Assembly (NCBI GenBank): GCA_016186945.1 | Contig: JACPKR010000020.1 | Location: 61,031-125,030, forward strand | Reading direction: 5' to 3' | Origin: Deltaproteobacteria bacterium | Lineage (GTDB): Bacteria > Bdellovibrionota_B > Oligoflexia > Oligoflexales > Bog-1112 | DNA length: 64,000 nt | Shown here: positions 37,594-46,500 of the stretch, in pieces | Numbering within the stretch: the first letter of the stretch is position 1 | Layout of the letters: each line of letters starts with the position of its first letter | Notes under the pieces: generated by a model | The model's database searches: none | Seen by the model: only the letters and a program-made list of their open reading frames with translations | Told to the model about the DNA's origin: nothing | Made by a program: the position numbers and the translations under genes

Positions 37594-40575
37594 AAGGTCT
37601 TCCTTTGTAATCTGTAGTGCCTTAGCTCCCGAACTTACGACTGCTTCAGCAAGGGCTTTCTTTTTCTCCTGCAGAAGGAGAATCTTTTCCTCCACCGTAT
37701 CCTTGGCCACCAAACGGTAGACCATAACTGGCTTTGTTTGTCCTATCCGGTGTGCGCGATCGGCCGCTTGTGCTTCAACCGATGGGTTCCACCAGGGATC
37801 TACGATAAATACATGGTCGGCAGCGGTGAGGTTTAACCCGGTTCCTGCGGCTTTCAGTGACAAGAGAAGGACTTGATGGTCGTTCTGGTTTTGAAATTGG
37901 TCAACGATTGCCTTTCTGTTTTTTGTCGAACCATCAATACGGTCAAACGAGATTCCTTCCTTTGCGAGAGCGTTTCCAATCAGATCGAGGAAACCAGTCC
38001 ACTGAGAAAACACGAGAGCTTTGTTTCCTTCATCAACGCATTCCCTAAGACAAGAGAACAGCCGCTCAACTTTTGAGGATGTTTCTGCGACCTGTCCGGG
38101 CACAAGGCCTCTGTGGCAAGAAGCCTGGCGCAGTCTCAAAAGTAATTCCAGCACCTGCAGCATATCTTTACCCTGGTTGAGCTTCTGTAAAACCTCGGAG
38201 CGTGTAGCGGCAAGCAGGCTCTCGTAGACATTTCGCTCATCCTCATCCAACTCGCAATAAAGGATGGTATCGGTACGCATGGGAAGCTCCGCTGCCACCT
38301 TGGATTTTAACCTACGCAGAATGAAAGGTTTCAATCGTTTTTGAAGCCTTGCGGCGATGTCTCCGTCACCTTGGGACATAGGGCGAACGTAGTGGTTGAT
38401 GAATTCTCTCTTGCTTCCCAGAAGTCCGCGGTTCAGGTAGTGGAACTGGCTCCATAAGTCTTCCAGTCGATTTTCCAAGGGAGTACCTGAGAGGGTAATG
38501 CGAGACCTTGCTTTTAAGGCATAGGCTGCATGGGCGACTTGAGATTCCGGGTTCTTGATGTTCTGCGCTTCATCGAGAATGGCAAGATCCCAGAACCTGG
38601 ATAACAACACCTCGTCCATGCGGAGAAGCGAATAGGTAGTCACCACAACGTCTGCGTCGTTGTCGATCGTACGTTTAGGACCGTGATACACGCAAACTTT
38701 CAAGCTCGGGCGAAAACGGTTGATTTCCCTTTCCCAGTTGAAGATTACGCTTGTAGGTGCAACAACAAGCGACGGTTTTGCGAGCACACAGATGGCCTGC
38801 AAGGTTTTTCCAAGCCCCATATCATCAGCAAGCAGGGCCCCCAGGCCCCATTTTTTCATGAAGGTGAGCCATGAGACGCCTTCCAGCTGATATTTGCGCA
38901 GGCTTGTTTGCAGATCACTTGGGATTTCAACCTGCGGAATGCCCGAAAAATCCTCTAGCGATTCTTGCAGCTCGATCAATGCTTGGGGCACATCTTTTTC
39001 AACACCTTCGCACAACGTCAGGAGGTCTCTGGCCATGCAGTAGTGAAGCTCCCCAGTTTCGCTCTTTGCCGACAGAAGATCATGGAGCGTGTCTCCATAC
39101 CGGTTGAGCCAGTCTGTAGGAAGGGCTGACCAGCCCCCGTCAAGTAAGGGAACAAGTTGTTCACCATTTTTCCAAGCTTCCAGTACGCGTAGCGAATCGA
39201 CTTTACCACCCTGACTTGTATGGAAATGCATGTCGAAACGAATTTGGTCGCCCACAGTCGAAACGTTCAATTTAGCATCGAGAGGGGTATGCAAAGAAAA
39301 TTTCGCAACTCCATTTCCGCACAAATCCACGTGTGCATTGAAAAGTTTCTGCATAAAGAAGAACGCCTCTGTGCCCGAAAAAGCCTTCGTTTCTCCAACA
39401 GACAGGGTGTGCTCGGATTGCAACAAGGTTTGCAGTCTTTTTTCTTCCTTTTCGTCGCGAATAGGGATTTGATCACCTAGTATTTCCATTTCTCCGCTTA
39501 TTATTTTTGCAACAACCGGATCCCCGTACACGATGAGAGGTATGACCTGCAGTCTAGCTCCATCAGCCTTTGTTTCAACTAATAGCCGGGGGGGAACTTT
39601 GATCTGCTGAGGAAGTTTACGGGACTGAATTTCAATCCCCAGCTTTTGCTCGAGTTGAGGGAGGAGTCGTGACACAAGTTCGGGTATTTCTCTCAACCCA
39701 AAGCGATGACCCTCGGCCAACATCTTAATTTCCTCGGGGCTTAACTTCCCATGACCGAAGGGTCTTAACGAGCCGTCTTTCATGAGGGCTGCGCCGTTGC
39801 GAAACGTCTCATGAATGTTCGGGTCCTGCAAACCGAACAAACGGACACCCCCTGACACATCTTCCACGCGAGCGATGAATCCGGTCCTTAGTCCCTTGCA
39901 TAGGACGGGTTCACCATCGAGCGTAATATTCTGACAGACCTGCAATTCCTTTATCAGATTGGGCATGAGGGAAGGAGGGACGAGACCATTTTGAAAGCCT
40001 TTAAGGAGGATATCGACCGCAAGATCTTCTTTTCCCGGCACAACCTTAGGGCCGGGCACTCTTCCCGAAGCAAGCGACGTAATAGAAGTGGATAAACGAA
40101 ACGATTTTCCGTCTTCATCAATGATCATTCGTTCAAAATACAAAAAGCCTGTTTTTCGCGTGAAACGATAACTGATCTTTGGGACTGGCTTGGCTTTTAT
40201 CGACGAAATTTGATCGACGCCGGTTTTCTTCAATTCAATTGCTACGGCCAGGACATGCAGACACGGGTCGTCTTTACCGTTGCAATCGCAGTTCCAATCT
40301 TCGTCACTCAGCCATAATGAAACCTTGTGACTCAGCGCTTTCCCCGATTCCGACACACGAAACGAGACAGCATCGTTCTCATGCTTTTCTGAAAAAAACT
40401 CAGAGCGTCGATTCAGTTCCACTGCTTGCGACCAATGCTTGGAAGAACATGCCGATCGCACTGTGGTCAGGAACTTATTAAGTTCGCCTTTTTTCGCAGT
40501 GGTCTCCCGCATGTGTACAGAGCCTTTCCGAGTCTTGTCCTGTCTGTGAACGAGCAAAAAATCCCCAAATGTCAT
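37576..40575 (-). CDS. SNF2-family DEAD/DEAH helicase with N-terminal SWIM-like zinc finger
   Basis: LLADDMGLGKTLQAI, ILDEAQNIKN, SGTPLENRLEDLWSQF, VFIVDPWWNPSVEAQAADRAHRIGQ; CDCNGKDDPCLHV (CxC..CxH). Confidence 0.92.
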   Translation of the reverse strand: MTFGDFLLVHRQDKTRKGSVHMRETTAKKGELNKFLTTVRSACSSKHWSQAVELNRRSEFFSEKHENDAVSFRVSESGKALSHKVSLWLSDEDWNCDCNGKDDPCLHVLAVAIELKKTGVDQISSIKAKPVPKISYRFTRKTGFLYFERMIIDEDGKSFRLSTSITSLASGRVPGPKVVPGKEDLAVDILLKGFQNGLVPPSLMPNLIKELQVCQNITLDGEPVLCKGLRTGFIARVEDVSGGVRLFGLQDPNIHETFRNGAALMKDGSLRPFGHGKLSPEEIKMLAEGHRFGLREIPELVSRLLPQLEQKLGIEIQSRKLPQQIKVPPRLLVETKADGARLQVIPLIVYGDPVVAKIISGEMEILGDQIPIRDEKEEKRLQTLLQSEHTLSVGETKAFSGTEAFFFMQKLFNAHVDLCGNGVAKFSLHTPLDAKLNVSTVGDQIRFDMHFHTSQGGKVDSLRVLEAWKNGEQLVPLLDGGWSALPTDWLNRYGDTLHDLLSAKSETGELHYCMARDLLTLCEGVEKDVPQALIELQESLEDFSGIPQVEIPSDLQTSLRKYQLEGVSWLTFMKKWGLGALLADDMGLGKTLQAICVLAKPSLVVAPTSVIFNWEREINRFRPSLKVCVYHGPKRTIDNDADVVVTTYSLLRMDEVLLSRFWDLAILDEAQNIKNPESQVAHAAYALKARSRITLSGTPLENRLEDLWSQFHYLNRGLLGSKREFINHYVRPMSQGDGDIAARLQKRLKPFILRRLKSKVAAELPMRTDTILYCELDEDERNVYESLLAATRSEVLQKLNQGKDMLQVLELLLRLRQASCHRGLVPGQVAETSSKVERLFSCLRECVDEGNKALVFSQWTGFLDLIGNALAKEGISFDRIDGSTKNRKAIVDQFQNQNDHQVLLLSLKAAGTGLNLTAADHVFIVDPWWNPSVEAQAADRAHRIGQTKPVMVYRLVAKDTVEEKILLLQEKKKALAEAVVSSGAKALQITKEDLLSLFA

Positions 40576-40589
40576 AACTCAAGTAGGCC

Positions 40590-40681
40590 CTTGTGGCAAG
40601 GATGTGGTTTGGAGGAAACTGCGCAGCTTGTGGCAAGGAGGTGGTTTGGAGGAAACTCCGCAGCTGGTTCCTCCAAGAAAT
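40590..40681 (+). repeat. Family-A repeat, tandem partial plus full
   Basis: TTGTGGCAAGGATGTGGTTTGGAGGAAACTGCGCAGC then TTGTGGCAAGGAGG...CCAAGAAAT. Confidence 0.9.
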
Positions 40682-42066
40682 CAAAGTCGAATCACATATC
40701 TTCGTTTCCAGAGTTGCTCAGCTCGATAGTGAAGGTCACGGAAAGAAAGATCCAGAGGGCTTAGAAGAGCGTTGGAGTCTGGCGAAGTGTCTATCTTGAT
40801 GTTCTCGATCACGTTGCGAAGACCATCCCGTCCTCTCCATTCATGCAAGGTCATGATTAGGTACAGACTTTGGCGATAGGCCTCCTCAGCTTGAATATTC
40901 CCAAACTGATGAAAGGGAGTGTTAAGGACGGCAATAGAAAGAAAAGACTCTGCATTATGGGAAAAACTAAAGGGCTTACACTGTGGCTGACATTCTGAGA
41001 CGAATTGCGCGATCCCTTCTTCAAACCAACTGGGCAGGGGGCGAAAACCCGTCATTTGACCAAAGAGAGCGTGGATCAACTCATGTATAAGGACTGTTTT
41101 TAGATGCTGAAGATCTGGTGACGACTTGACGGGGACGTGAATCCGCCCATCGTAAAGCGCCTCCGCCCACTGAGGTGAGGTCGGGTTTAGTGTTCCGAAA
41201 TGATCGGGGGGATCAAGTAGAACCTCAATAGCCCGACGAGGTTCGCGGAAAGAGAAGTCGTCCATCAAATCATCTAGGGCCTTTTCTAAAAAACTCAGCG
41301 TTTTTTCTGCCACATCTCGGTAGCCGTCTTCAAAGGTGATTAGGAAAAGCCTTGTGTTGATGGTTTGTAGGCGATGGGCGCGCCTTGCCTTATTCCGCAA
41401 AGCCTGAACCCTTTGCGAGATCTGCTTGTCTCCCCGATACCGAAGCTTGCTAAGCACGTTCGCAGCTTCTGAGTACCTCCCTTTACTTTCGAGAACCTGG
41501 GAGTAAATCTCCCATACATTCGAGTCAAGTTCCTTCTGGTTTGTGATCAGCCACAGTATTTTCTCTTCTGCCGCATCGAGTTCGTTACGCACATGGTGGC
41601 AATACGCCAGCCCCGTAGCAGCCTCCTGAGAGGGACGGAAGGCCTCAGCACGCTTGAAAAGTTCGATCGCCTGTTCACAGAGGCCCGTTTTTAAATTCAG
41701 CCAACCCAACGCGATCAAGATCGGGTCAAGCTGATTTTGAAGCCATGAATATAAAATAGGGCTGTGTCCAGTCTCCTTAAGGGAGCTTTCCACAAGAGAT
41801 AGGCTGTGTCCGTAATCGCCTGCGACAAAGTAGGCTCGGACCTTCTGCACGATTGCTTTTTCTGCAACAGACATCTGATGGTCCTGGGAAGGGGACAAGG
41901 ATTCGGGTATAGGAGGACTTACAAGAGGAGGCTGAGGAGGGGGGGGAGTCAGCTCATTTGTGCTTTCTTCTCTCGGCTCAACGAGACTATAAATGTAGAC
42001 TGCGCCCAAGGTACCCAAGGTAAGAAGTGAGAGGATTAGGAAAGCGGTTTTTTTTTCGACCATCAA
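40681..42066 (-). CDS. Membrane-anchored TPR protein with gluzincin-like peptidase domain
   Basis: N-terminal TM; VLIHELIHALFGQMTGFRPLPSWFEEGIAQFVSE (HExxH...E). Confidence 0.75.
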   Translation of the reverse strand: MMVEKKTAFLILSLLTLGTLGAVYIYSLVEPREESTNELTPPPPQPPLVSPPIPESLSPSQDHQMSVAEKAIVQKVRAYFVAGDYGHSLSLVESSLKETGHSPILYSWLQNQLDPILIALGWLNLKTGLCEQAIELFKRAEAFRPSQEAATGLAYCHHVRNELDAAEEKILWLITNQKELDSNVWEIYSQVLESKGRYSEAANVLSKLRYRGDKQISQRVQALRNKARRAHRLQTINTRLFLITFEDGYRDVAEKTLSFLEKALDDLMDDFSFREPRRAIEVLLDPPDHFGTLNPTSPQWAEALYDGRIHVPVKSSPDLQHLKTVLIHELIHALFGQMTGFRPLPSWFEEGIAQFVSECQPQCKPFSFSHNAESFLSIAVLNTPFHQFGNIQAEEAYRQSLYLIMTLHEWRGRDGLRNVIENIKIDTSPDSNALLSPLDLSFRDLHYRAEQLWKRRYVIRL

Positions 42067-42167
42067 AGCCTCTCCTGCCTATCATTTTTGTTGCAAGGAC
42101 GGGTGTTTGAGGGAAAACTGTCCAGCCAATGCGTCCTCACCACTTCCTTGCCTCGAATTCCCAACGG

Positions 42168-42644
42168 ATGAATATTATGAACAGAGAAAACAAGCCTGGT
42201 GTGAGAACCATTACAACGAATCGCAAAGCCTTCCACGAGTACGAAATCCTTGAAAAGTGGGAAGCCGGTATCGCATTGCTCGGGACCGAGGTCAAGTCAA
42301 TCCGGGCAGGCAATATTACCCTCGGTGACGGTTGGGTGGATTTTTCCAAGGACCACGAAGCCATTCTCCGTCAAGTCAATATCAACCCATACTTATACGG
42401 TAATATACAGAACCATGAACCGCAAAGGCCCCGCCAACTGCTATTGAAGAAGAGCGAGATAAAGAAACTTAGCGAGTTTGTCACGCAACAAGGACTTACC
42501 GTGGTTCCCCTTCGGGTTTTCATCAAGGGCCAGAGGATCAAGATCGAAATCGGCCTCGCCCGCGGAAAAAAGCTTTACGACAAACGCGAAGCGAAAAAGG
42601 CCCAGGAAGCTGCGCGTGAGCTAGAGAGATCCCGACAGAAGTGA
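42168..42644 (+). CDS. smpB: SsrA-binding protein SmpB
   Basis: TTNRKAFHEYEILEKWEAGIALLGTEVKSIRAGNITLGDGW, GLARGKKLYDKREAKK. Confidence 0.95.
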   Translation: MNIMNRENKPGVRTITTNRKAFHEYEILEKWEAGIALLGTEVKSIRAGNITLGDGWVDFSKDHEAILRQVNINPYLYGNIQNHEPQRPRQLLLKKSEIKKLSEFVTQQGLTVVPLRVFIKGQRIKIEIGLARGKKLYDKREAKKAQEAARELERSRQK

Positions 42645-42656
42645 ACTCCCTGTGCG

Positions 42657-43367
42657 TTATAGTCTCCAACGCGCGCCAAACCTGACTTCAACAACATTTA
42701 GGACATAGCTATCAACACGAAATGTGGTCCCATCGGGTCGATCTGTGTCGCCGACGTTGAACGCGTACTGAGAAAACACTGCTCCTGCCAGGATATCGAA
42801 AGACGAGTCTGTAGGAACAATCATGTGGAAGCCTAACTGCCAAACAGTCCCAAGAAGGCTGTCTTCTTTGGTCAGAGCAACTCCCTGATCGTCCTCTCCT
42901 TCGAAGTTAGCGAGAGCCATACCGGCTCCCAAACGGACCACTGCGTGCAAATTTTCTGCAAGATTGTAACCGTAGCCGATCTTGGCAACGCTGCCAAACA
43001 GTACCCGCAGATCGCCGCGGGAGTCACCTATCTGGCCGGACATGAGGTCGAGGCCAACATCCATCCGGGTCCAGCTTCCCAGCGATTTGACGTAACCAGC
43101 CTCAGCGTTGATATCCCACGCCAACCTTGGCGAGCCGCCTCCCCCTGCATGACGACTTTGTCCAAAACCAAGTCCAAGACCTAAGTAGGGGTGACTCTTG
43201 ACCTTCTTATACTGAACATAGGCAGGGAGAACCGGCTCGTCAGGGTCATAAAGCTCGGGTGAAGAGGGGGGGGTGTAATCTTCTCCCTGGGCAAAAAGTA
43301 AGACGGGGAACATGAAGATAATAAGGGCTGCTAAAATCTTTTCTGACCTCATAAATGCTCTTTCCAT
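42657..43367 (-). CDS. Outer-membrane beta-barrel protein
   Basis: Signal peptide then GLGLGFGQSR..., ends VVEVRFGARWRL; start uncertain. Confidence 0.7.
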   Translation of the reverse strand: MERAFMRSEKILAALIIFMFPVLLFAQGEDYTPPSSPELYDPDEPVLPAYVQYKKVKSHPYLGLGLGFGQSRHAGGGGSPRLAWDINAEAGYVKSLGSWTRMDVGLDLMSGQIGDSRGDLRVLFGSVAKIGYGYNLAENLHAVVRLGAGMALANFEGEDDQGVALTKEDSLLGTVWQLGFHMIVPTDSSFDILAGAVFSQYAFNVGDTDRPDGTTFRVDSYVLNVVEVRFGARWRL

Positions 43368-43521
43368 TCCAAACTCCTCCCTTGCAAACAATCCGGATTC
43401 TAGATAAAAAAGACAACACGTCCGATAATCTTAAGGCGTATCGTAGTAACTGACTAGTCATCTCTGACGGCCGCATAGCGATGGGCAGAGAGCGACTAGA
43501 GTGCCCAAATGAGAGGCTTCC

Positions 43522-43683
43522 ATGGCATCGGCAACAAAAAAAGCTAAAATCCGCAGAATCTTAAACCTCGCAAAAGCTGCTAAAAAGCGAAAGAATTTTG
43601 AGAAGAAATTTGGCTCGACGCCTAAACTTCTCCCGCTCGACATGCCCAATGCAAATGAAAAGGCTATGAAAAAGGCTGAGTGA
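43522..43683 (+). CDS. Small Lys-rich basic protein (53 aa), absent from the supplied ORF track
   Basis: ATG at 43522 with GAGAGG upstream: MASATKKAKIRRILNLAKAAKKRKNFEKKFGSTPKLLPLDMPNANEKAMKKAE*; TGATG overlap with next gene. Confidence 0.65.
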   Translation: MASATKKAKIRRILNLAKAAKKRKNFEKKFGSTPKLLPLDMPNANEKAMKKAE

Positions 43684-44417
43684 TGGGTTTTCTCAAGTGC
43701 GGCTATTTCATCGTCATGTTTTTTATCATGACGCTTTTGACTACTTTTTCGCTTATCATTTTAGATTTTCTTTATAAAGTTGTTGGCAAGACCATTCCTG
43801 CCAAGGTGGCTCATGGCTTTGGCCTTTTTTGGGGCCGGGCGATCATGTCTCTTACACCGGGTTGGGGGGTGCGCATCAACGGCAGGGAAAATCTTCCTAC
43901 AGACGACCTTGCGTACGTCATCGTCGCGAATCACGAAAGTGCGACTGACATCTTCACGATCTACTTGCTAGGTATTCATTTTGTCTGGTTGAGTAAGGTG
44001 GAAATTTTTCGTGTTCCGTTTCTCGGTCGGTGTATGAAGATCTGTCGCTACGTTCCGGTAAAGAGAGGGGACAAAGACAGTCACAAGGAAGCACTACAGC
44101 TTTGCGCCGAGCGCCTTCGACAGAGGATTCCCGTCCTTTTCTTCCCGGAAGGTACGCGCTCGCTGGACGGCAAGCCTAAGCCGTTCAAAATCGGGGCTTT
44201 CAAGCTTGCTTTGGATGAGAAGGTCCCGGTGCTACCGGTCGTCCTTTCTGGTGCGGGCCGGCTATTGAAAAAAGGTGGCGTGTGCCCCAGCGATGCTGTT
44301 TTGCACATTCAAGTCCTACCGCTAGTCTATGCCCATGAAAATGAAGGTGTGGAAGCGTACACCGAGCGCGTACAGAACATCATTGTACGGGAACATGAAA
44401 AACTTGAACATAAATAG
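43683..44417 (+). CDS. plsC: 1-acyl-sn-glycerol-3-phosphate acyltransferase
   Basis: VIVANHESATDIF, FFPEGTRSLDGKPKPFKIGAFKLA. Confidence 0.88.
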   Translation: MGFLKCGYFIVMFFIMTLLTTFSLIILDFLYKVVGKTIPAKVAHGFGLFWGRAIMSLTPGWGVRINGRENLPTDDLAYVIVANHESATDIFTIYLLGIHFVWLSKVEIFRVPFLGRCMKICRYVPVKRGDKDSHKEALQLCAERLRQRIPVLFFPEGTRSLDGKPKPFKIGAFKLALDEKVPVLPVVLSGAGRLLKKGGVCPSDAVLHIQVLPLVYAHENEGVEAYTERVQNIIVREHEKLEHK

Positions 44418-44461
44418 GGAGAGGGGGGTTTGGGGGGGCGAGGGAACCGTCGCCCCCCCAA
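44412..44461 (-). repeat. Family-A repeat, end fragment only, between convergent genes
   Basis: AAATAGGGAGAGGGGGGTTTGGGGGGGCGAGGGAACCGTCGCCCCCCCAA; plsC stop TAG lies in it. Confidence 0.85.
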
Positions 44462-44469
44462 GAAAAACA

Positions 44470-45789
44470 CTATCTCTTCAGATTCACAATCTCCTCGACC
44501 AGGGTGTCGGAAGTTGTGATCGTACGTGAGTTGGCCTGGAACATCCTCTGTGTCCGGATCATCTCCACGAACATACCCGCGAGATCAACGTTGGACTCTT
44601 CCAGGGTTGATGAGAGAAGAGAACCACGAGAGCCTGTCTCAGGCGAGCCGACGTTCGCTGGGCCGGACTCAATCGTTCCCAGGAACTGGTTCTTACCCCC
44701 CTTCACCAGACCGTCTTCATTGGGGAAGGTTGCAAGAGCGATACCGGCAAGAACCCTCTGTATCCCGTTCGTGAAAATCCCCACAACTTTGCCATCAGTA
44801 GTGATGTTCAAAGTCTTGATCTGACCGGCTTCGTAACCATCCTGCTGGTTGAAAATTGCCGAGGAGGATCCCGCAATAGAGGTGGAAACATTCACCCCGC
44901 GACCTTGCTCCGCTCCCACGTTCTGACCGAAATCGAAGTTGATGACCTGAGCTGGGAAGGCACCGTGAGAAAAATTTACCTCGGATGTAGCTGTTTCCTC
45001 GGTAGCCAGGAGACCAAATTTGTCGAACGAGATCTTACCATTTGCGAAAAACTTAAGATCGGATTCACTCGGATCTGTCACCTCCCTTGAATCCACCCCC
45101 GCATGCCATTCCCAATCAGAGGCGTCCAGGTCAGCCGACGTCTTTTTGAAATAGACAGTCGTCAAATGGGCTCGGCCGTGGCTGTCAAATACAGTAAGAG
45201 ACGTACTGAAGTTGCTCGTCTTATCAGGTTCCATCGCGTCGAACGGCTGTTCGATAACATCGGCACGGGAATCCAGCTGGATGTTGAGAAAGACGTTTGC
45301 CGACGCCTTGGGAGGAAGGGTGTTTGTCTCAATTCTGATGTCAGTCAAACGTGAGGACAAGCGTCCTGCGTCATTCGCCATGTAACCTTGGATGCGCCCA
45401 CCGTTGGGGTCAGAGAAGTAACCATCTTTGTCGAAACCGTGCGTTCCTACTCTGGTGAAATATTTCCCTGACGTCTCGAGCACGTTTGAGCCAGGGCGCA
45501 GGGCGACGAAAAAGCCCCCTCCCTGAATCGCAAGGTCTGTCAGGTTGTCGGTAACTTGCAGACCACCTTGGGTGTGAAGGGTTTTCACCCTCGACAGACG
45601 CGACCCGCGTCCGATCTGCGAGCGCGCACCACCACTTCGCAAGTCTTGCGCAAGGATGTCCTCAAACTCCGCACGGTCACGCTTAAACCCTTTCGCGTTA
45701 GCGTTAGCAAGGTTGTTGGCAATTACCGACATGTTGTCCGAGTTGACGGAAAGACCCGTTACTCCGGTGAAAAGTGCTTGGGCTACCAT
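44470..45789 (-). CDS. flgE: Flagellar hook protein
   Basis: FTGVTGLSVNSDNMSVIANNLANANAKGFKRDRAEF, DLAIQGGGFFVA, MFVEMIRTQRMFQANSRTITTSDTLVEEIVNLKR. Confidence 0.93.
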   Translation of the reverse strand: MVAQALFTGVTGLSVNSDNMSVIANNLANANAKGFKRDRAEFEDILAQDLRSGGARSQIGRGSRLSRVKTLHTQGGLQVTDNLTDLAIQGGGFFVALRPGSNVLETSGKYFTRVGTHGFDKDGYFSDPNGGRIQGYMANDAGRLSSRLTDIRIETNTLPPKASANVFLNIQLDSRADVIEQPFDAMEPDKTSNFSTSLTVFDSHGRAHLTTVYFKKTSADLDASDWEWHAGVDSREVTDPSESDLKFFANGKISFDKFGLLATEETATSEVNFSHGAFPAQVINFDFGQNVGAEQGRGVNVSTSIAGSSSAIFNQQDGYEAGQIKTLNITTDGKVVGIFTNGIQRVLAGIALATFPNEDGLVKGGKNQFLGTIESGPANVGSPETGSRGSLLSSTLEESNVDLAGMFVEMIRTQRMFQANSRTITTSDTLVEEIVNLKR

Positions 45790-45883
45790 GTCATCCTCCC
45801 AGTAATGTGGAACATATTCAAGTTAACACGCCAGAGTCCCGTGGGAAGGATTGTTGCAAAAACTCATTAATTGAAAGAAGGGA

Positions 45884-45969
45884 GAAGCCACTTGGGGCAA
45901 GGAGGTGGTTGGGAGGAAACTGCGCAGCTGCTTCCTCCAAGAAATCCGGGGGAGGCGGCTTACGCATTA
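45884..45969 (+). repeat. Family-A repeat with internal deletion
   Basis: AAGCCACTTGGGGCAAGGAGGTGG...AAATCCGGGGGAGGCGGCTTACGCATTA. Confidence 0.88.
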
Positions 45970-45970
45970 C

Positions 45971-46483
45971 CTACACGATCGTGTTGAATTTGGGATTTGT
46001 CATGTCCGTGGGGGAACTTGTATTCTTTTTGGCCGGCGTCGCAGGGGCGCCTTTTTCTTCCTGAAAACGTTGAAATTCCTGTGGTTGCAGTGTGGGAGAG
46101 GGAACTCCGTCTTCTCGTGGATTTTCAACAACATCTTTCCAAGCAACATAGAGAGTGCTCAGAATTTTTTCGACACTTTCCAGGTTCTTGATATCGTTCT
46201 TTATATTGCCTTCAATGAGCTTGTCGATCATGAACACGTAGAGGTTTTCCAGATCGGCAGCAAGACTGCCACCGGCTTTGAAATCAAGCGTCGCCATCAG
46301 CTCGGAAATGATTGCAGTAGCCTTACTGATGCAGCGACCCTTTTCAGCAACATTTTTCTCTCTCATTGCTGTTATCGCCTGCTTGACGAAGCGTATAGCT
46401 CCTTCATAAAGCATGAGGAGGATTTTTTCACGACTTGCCGTAACAATTGCGGTTTTTTGGTACTGACGGTATGGATTGCTCAC
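45971..46483 (-). CDS. fliS: Flagellar secretion chaperone FliS with C-terminal extension
   Basis: YRQYQKTAIVTASREKILLMLYEGAIRFVKQAITAM; extra Pro-rich tail. Confidence 0.85.
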   Translation of the reverse strand: MSNPYRQYQKTAIVTASREKILLMLYEGAIRFVKQAITAMREKNVAEKGRCISKATAIISELMATLDFKAGGSLAADLENLYVFMIDKLIEGNIKNDIKNLESVEKILSTLYVAWKDVVENPREDGVPSPTLQPQEFQRFQEEKGAPATPAKKNTSSPTDMTNPKFNTIV

Positions 46484-46500
46484 GTGTTCACCCCCTTATG

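Noticed and set aside
42091-42155. Possible degenerate family-A copy upstream of smpB (GCAAGGACGGGTGTTTGAGGGAAAACTGTCCAGCC...CACCACTTCCTTGCC)
   Set aside because: Similarity is visible but too diverged to call by eye; needs a repeat-model search.
43400-43520. Possible tRNA or small RNA between the OMP gene and the small basic ORF
   Set aside because: No cloverleaf or T-loop consensus could be found by eye.
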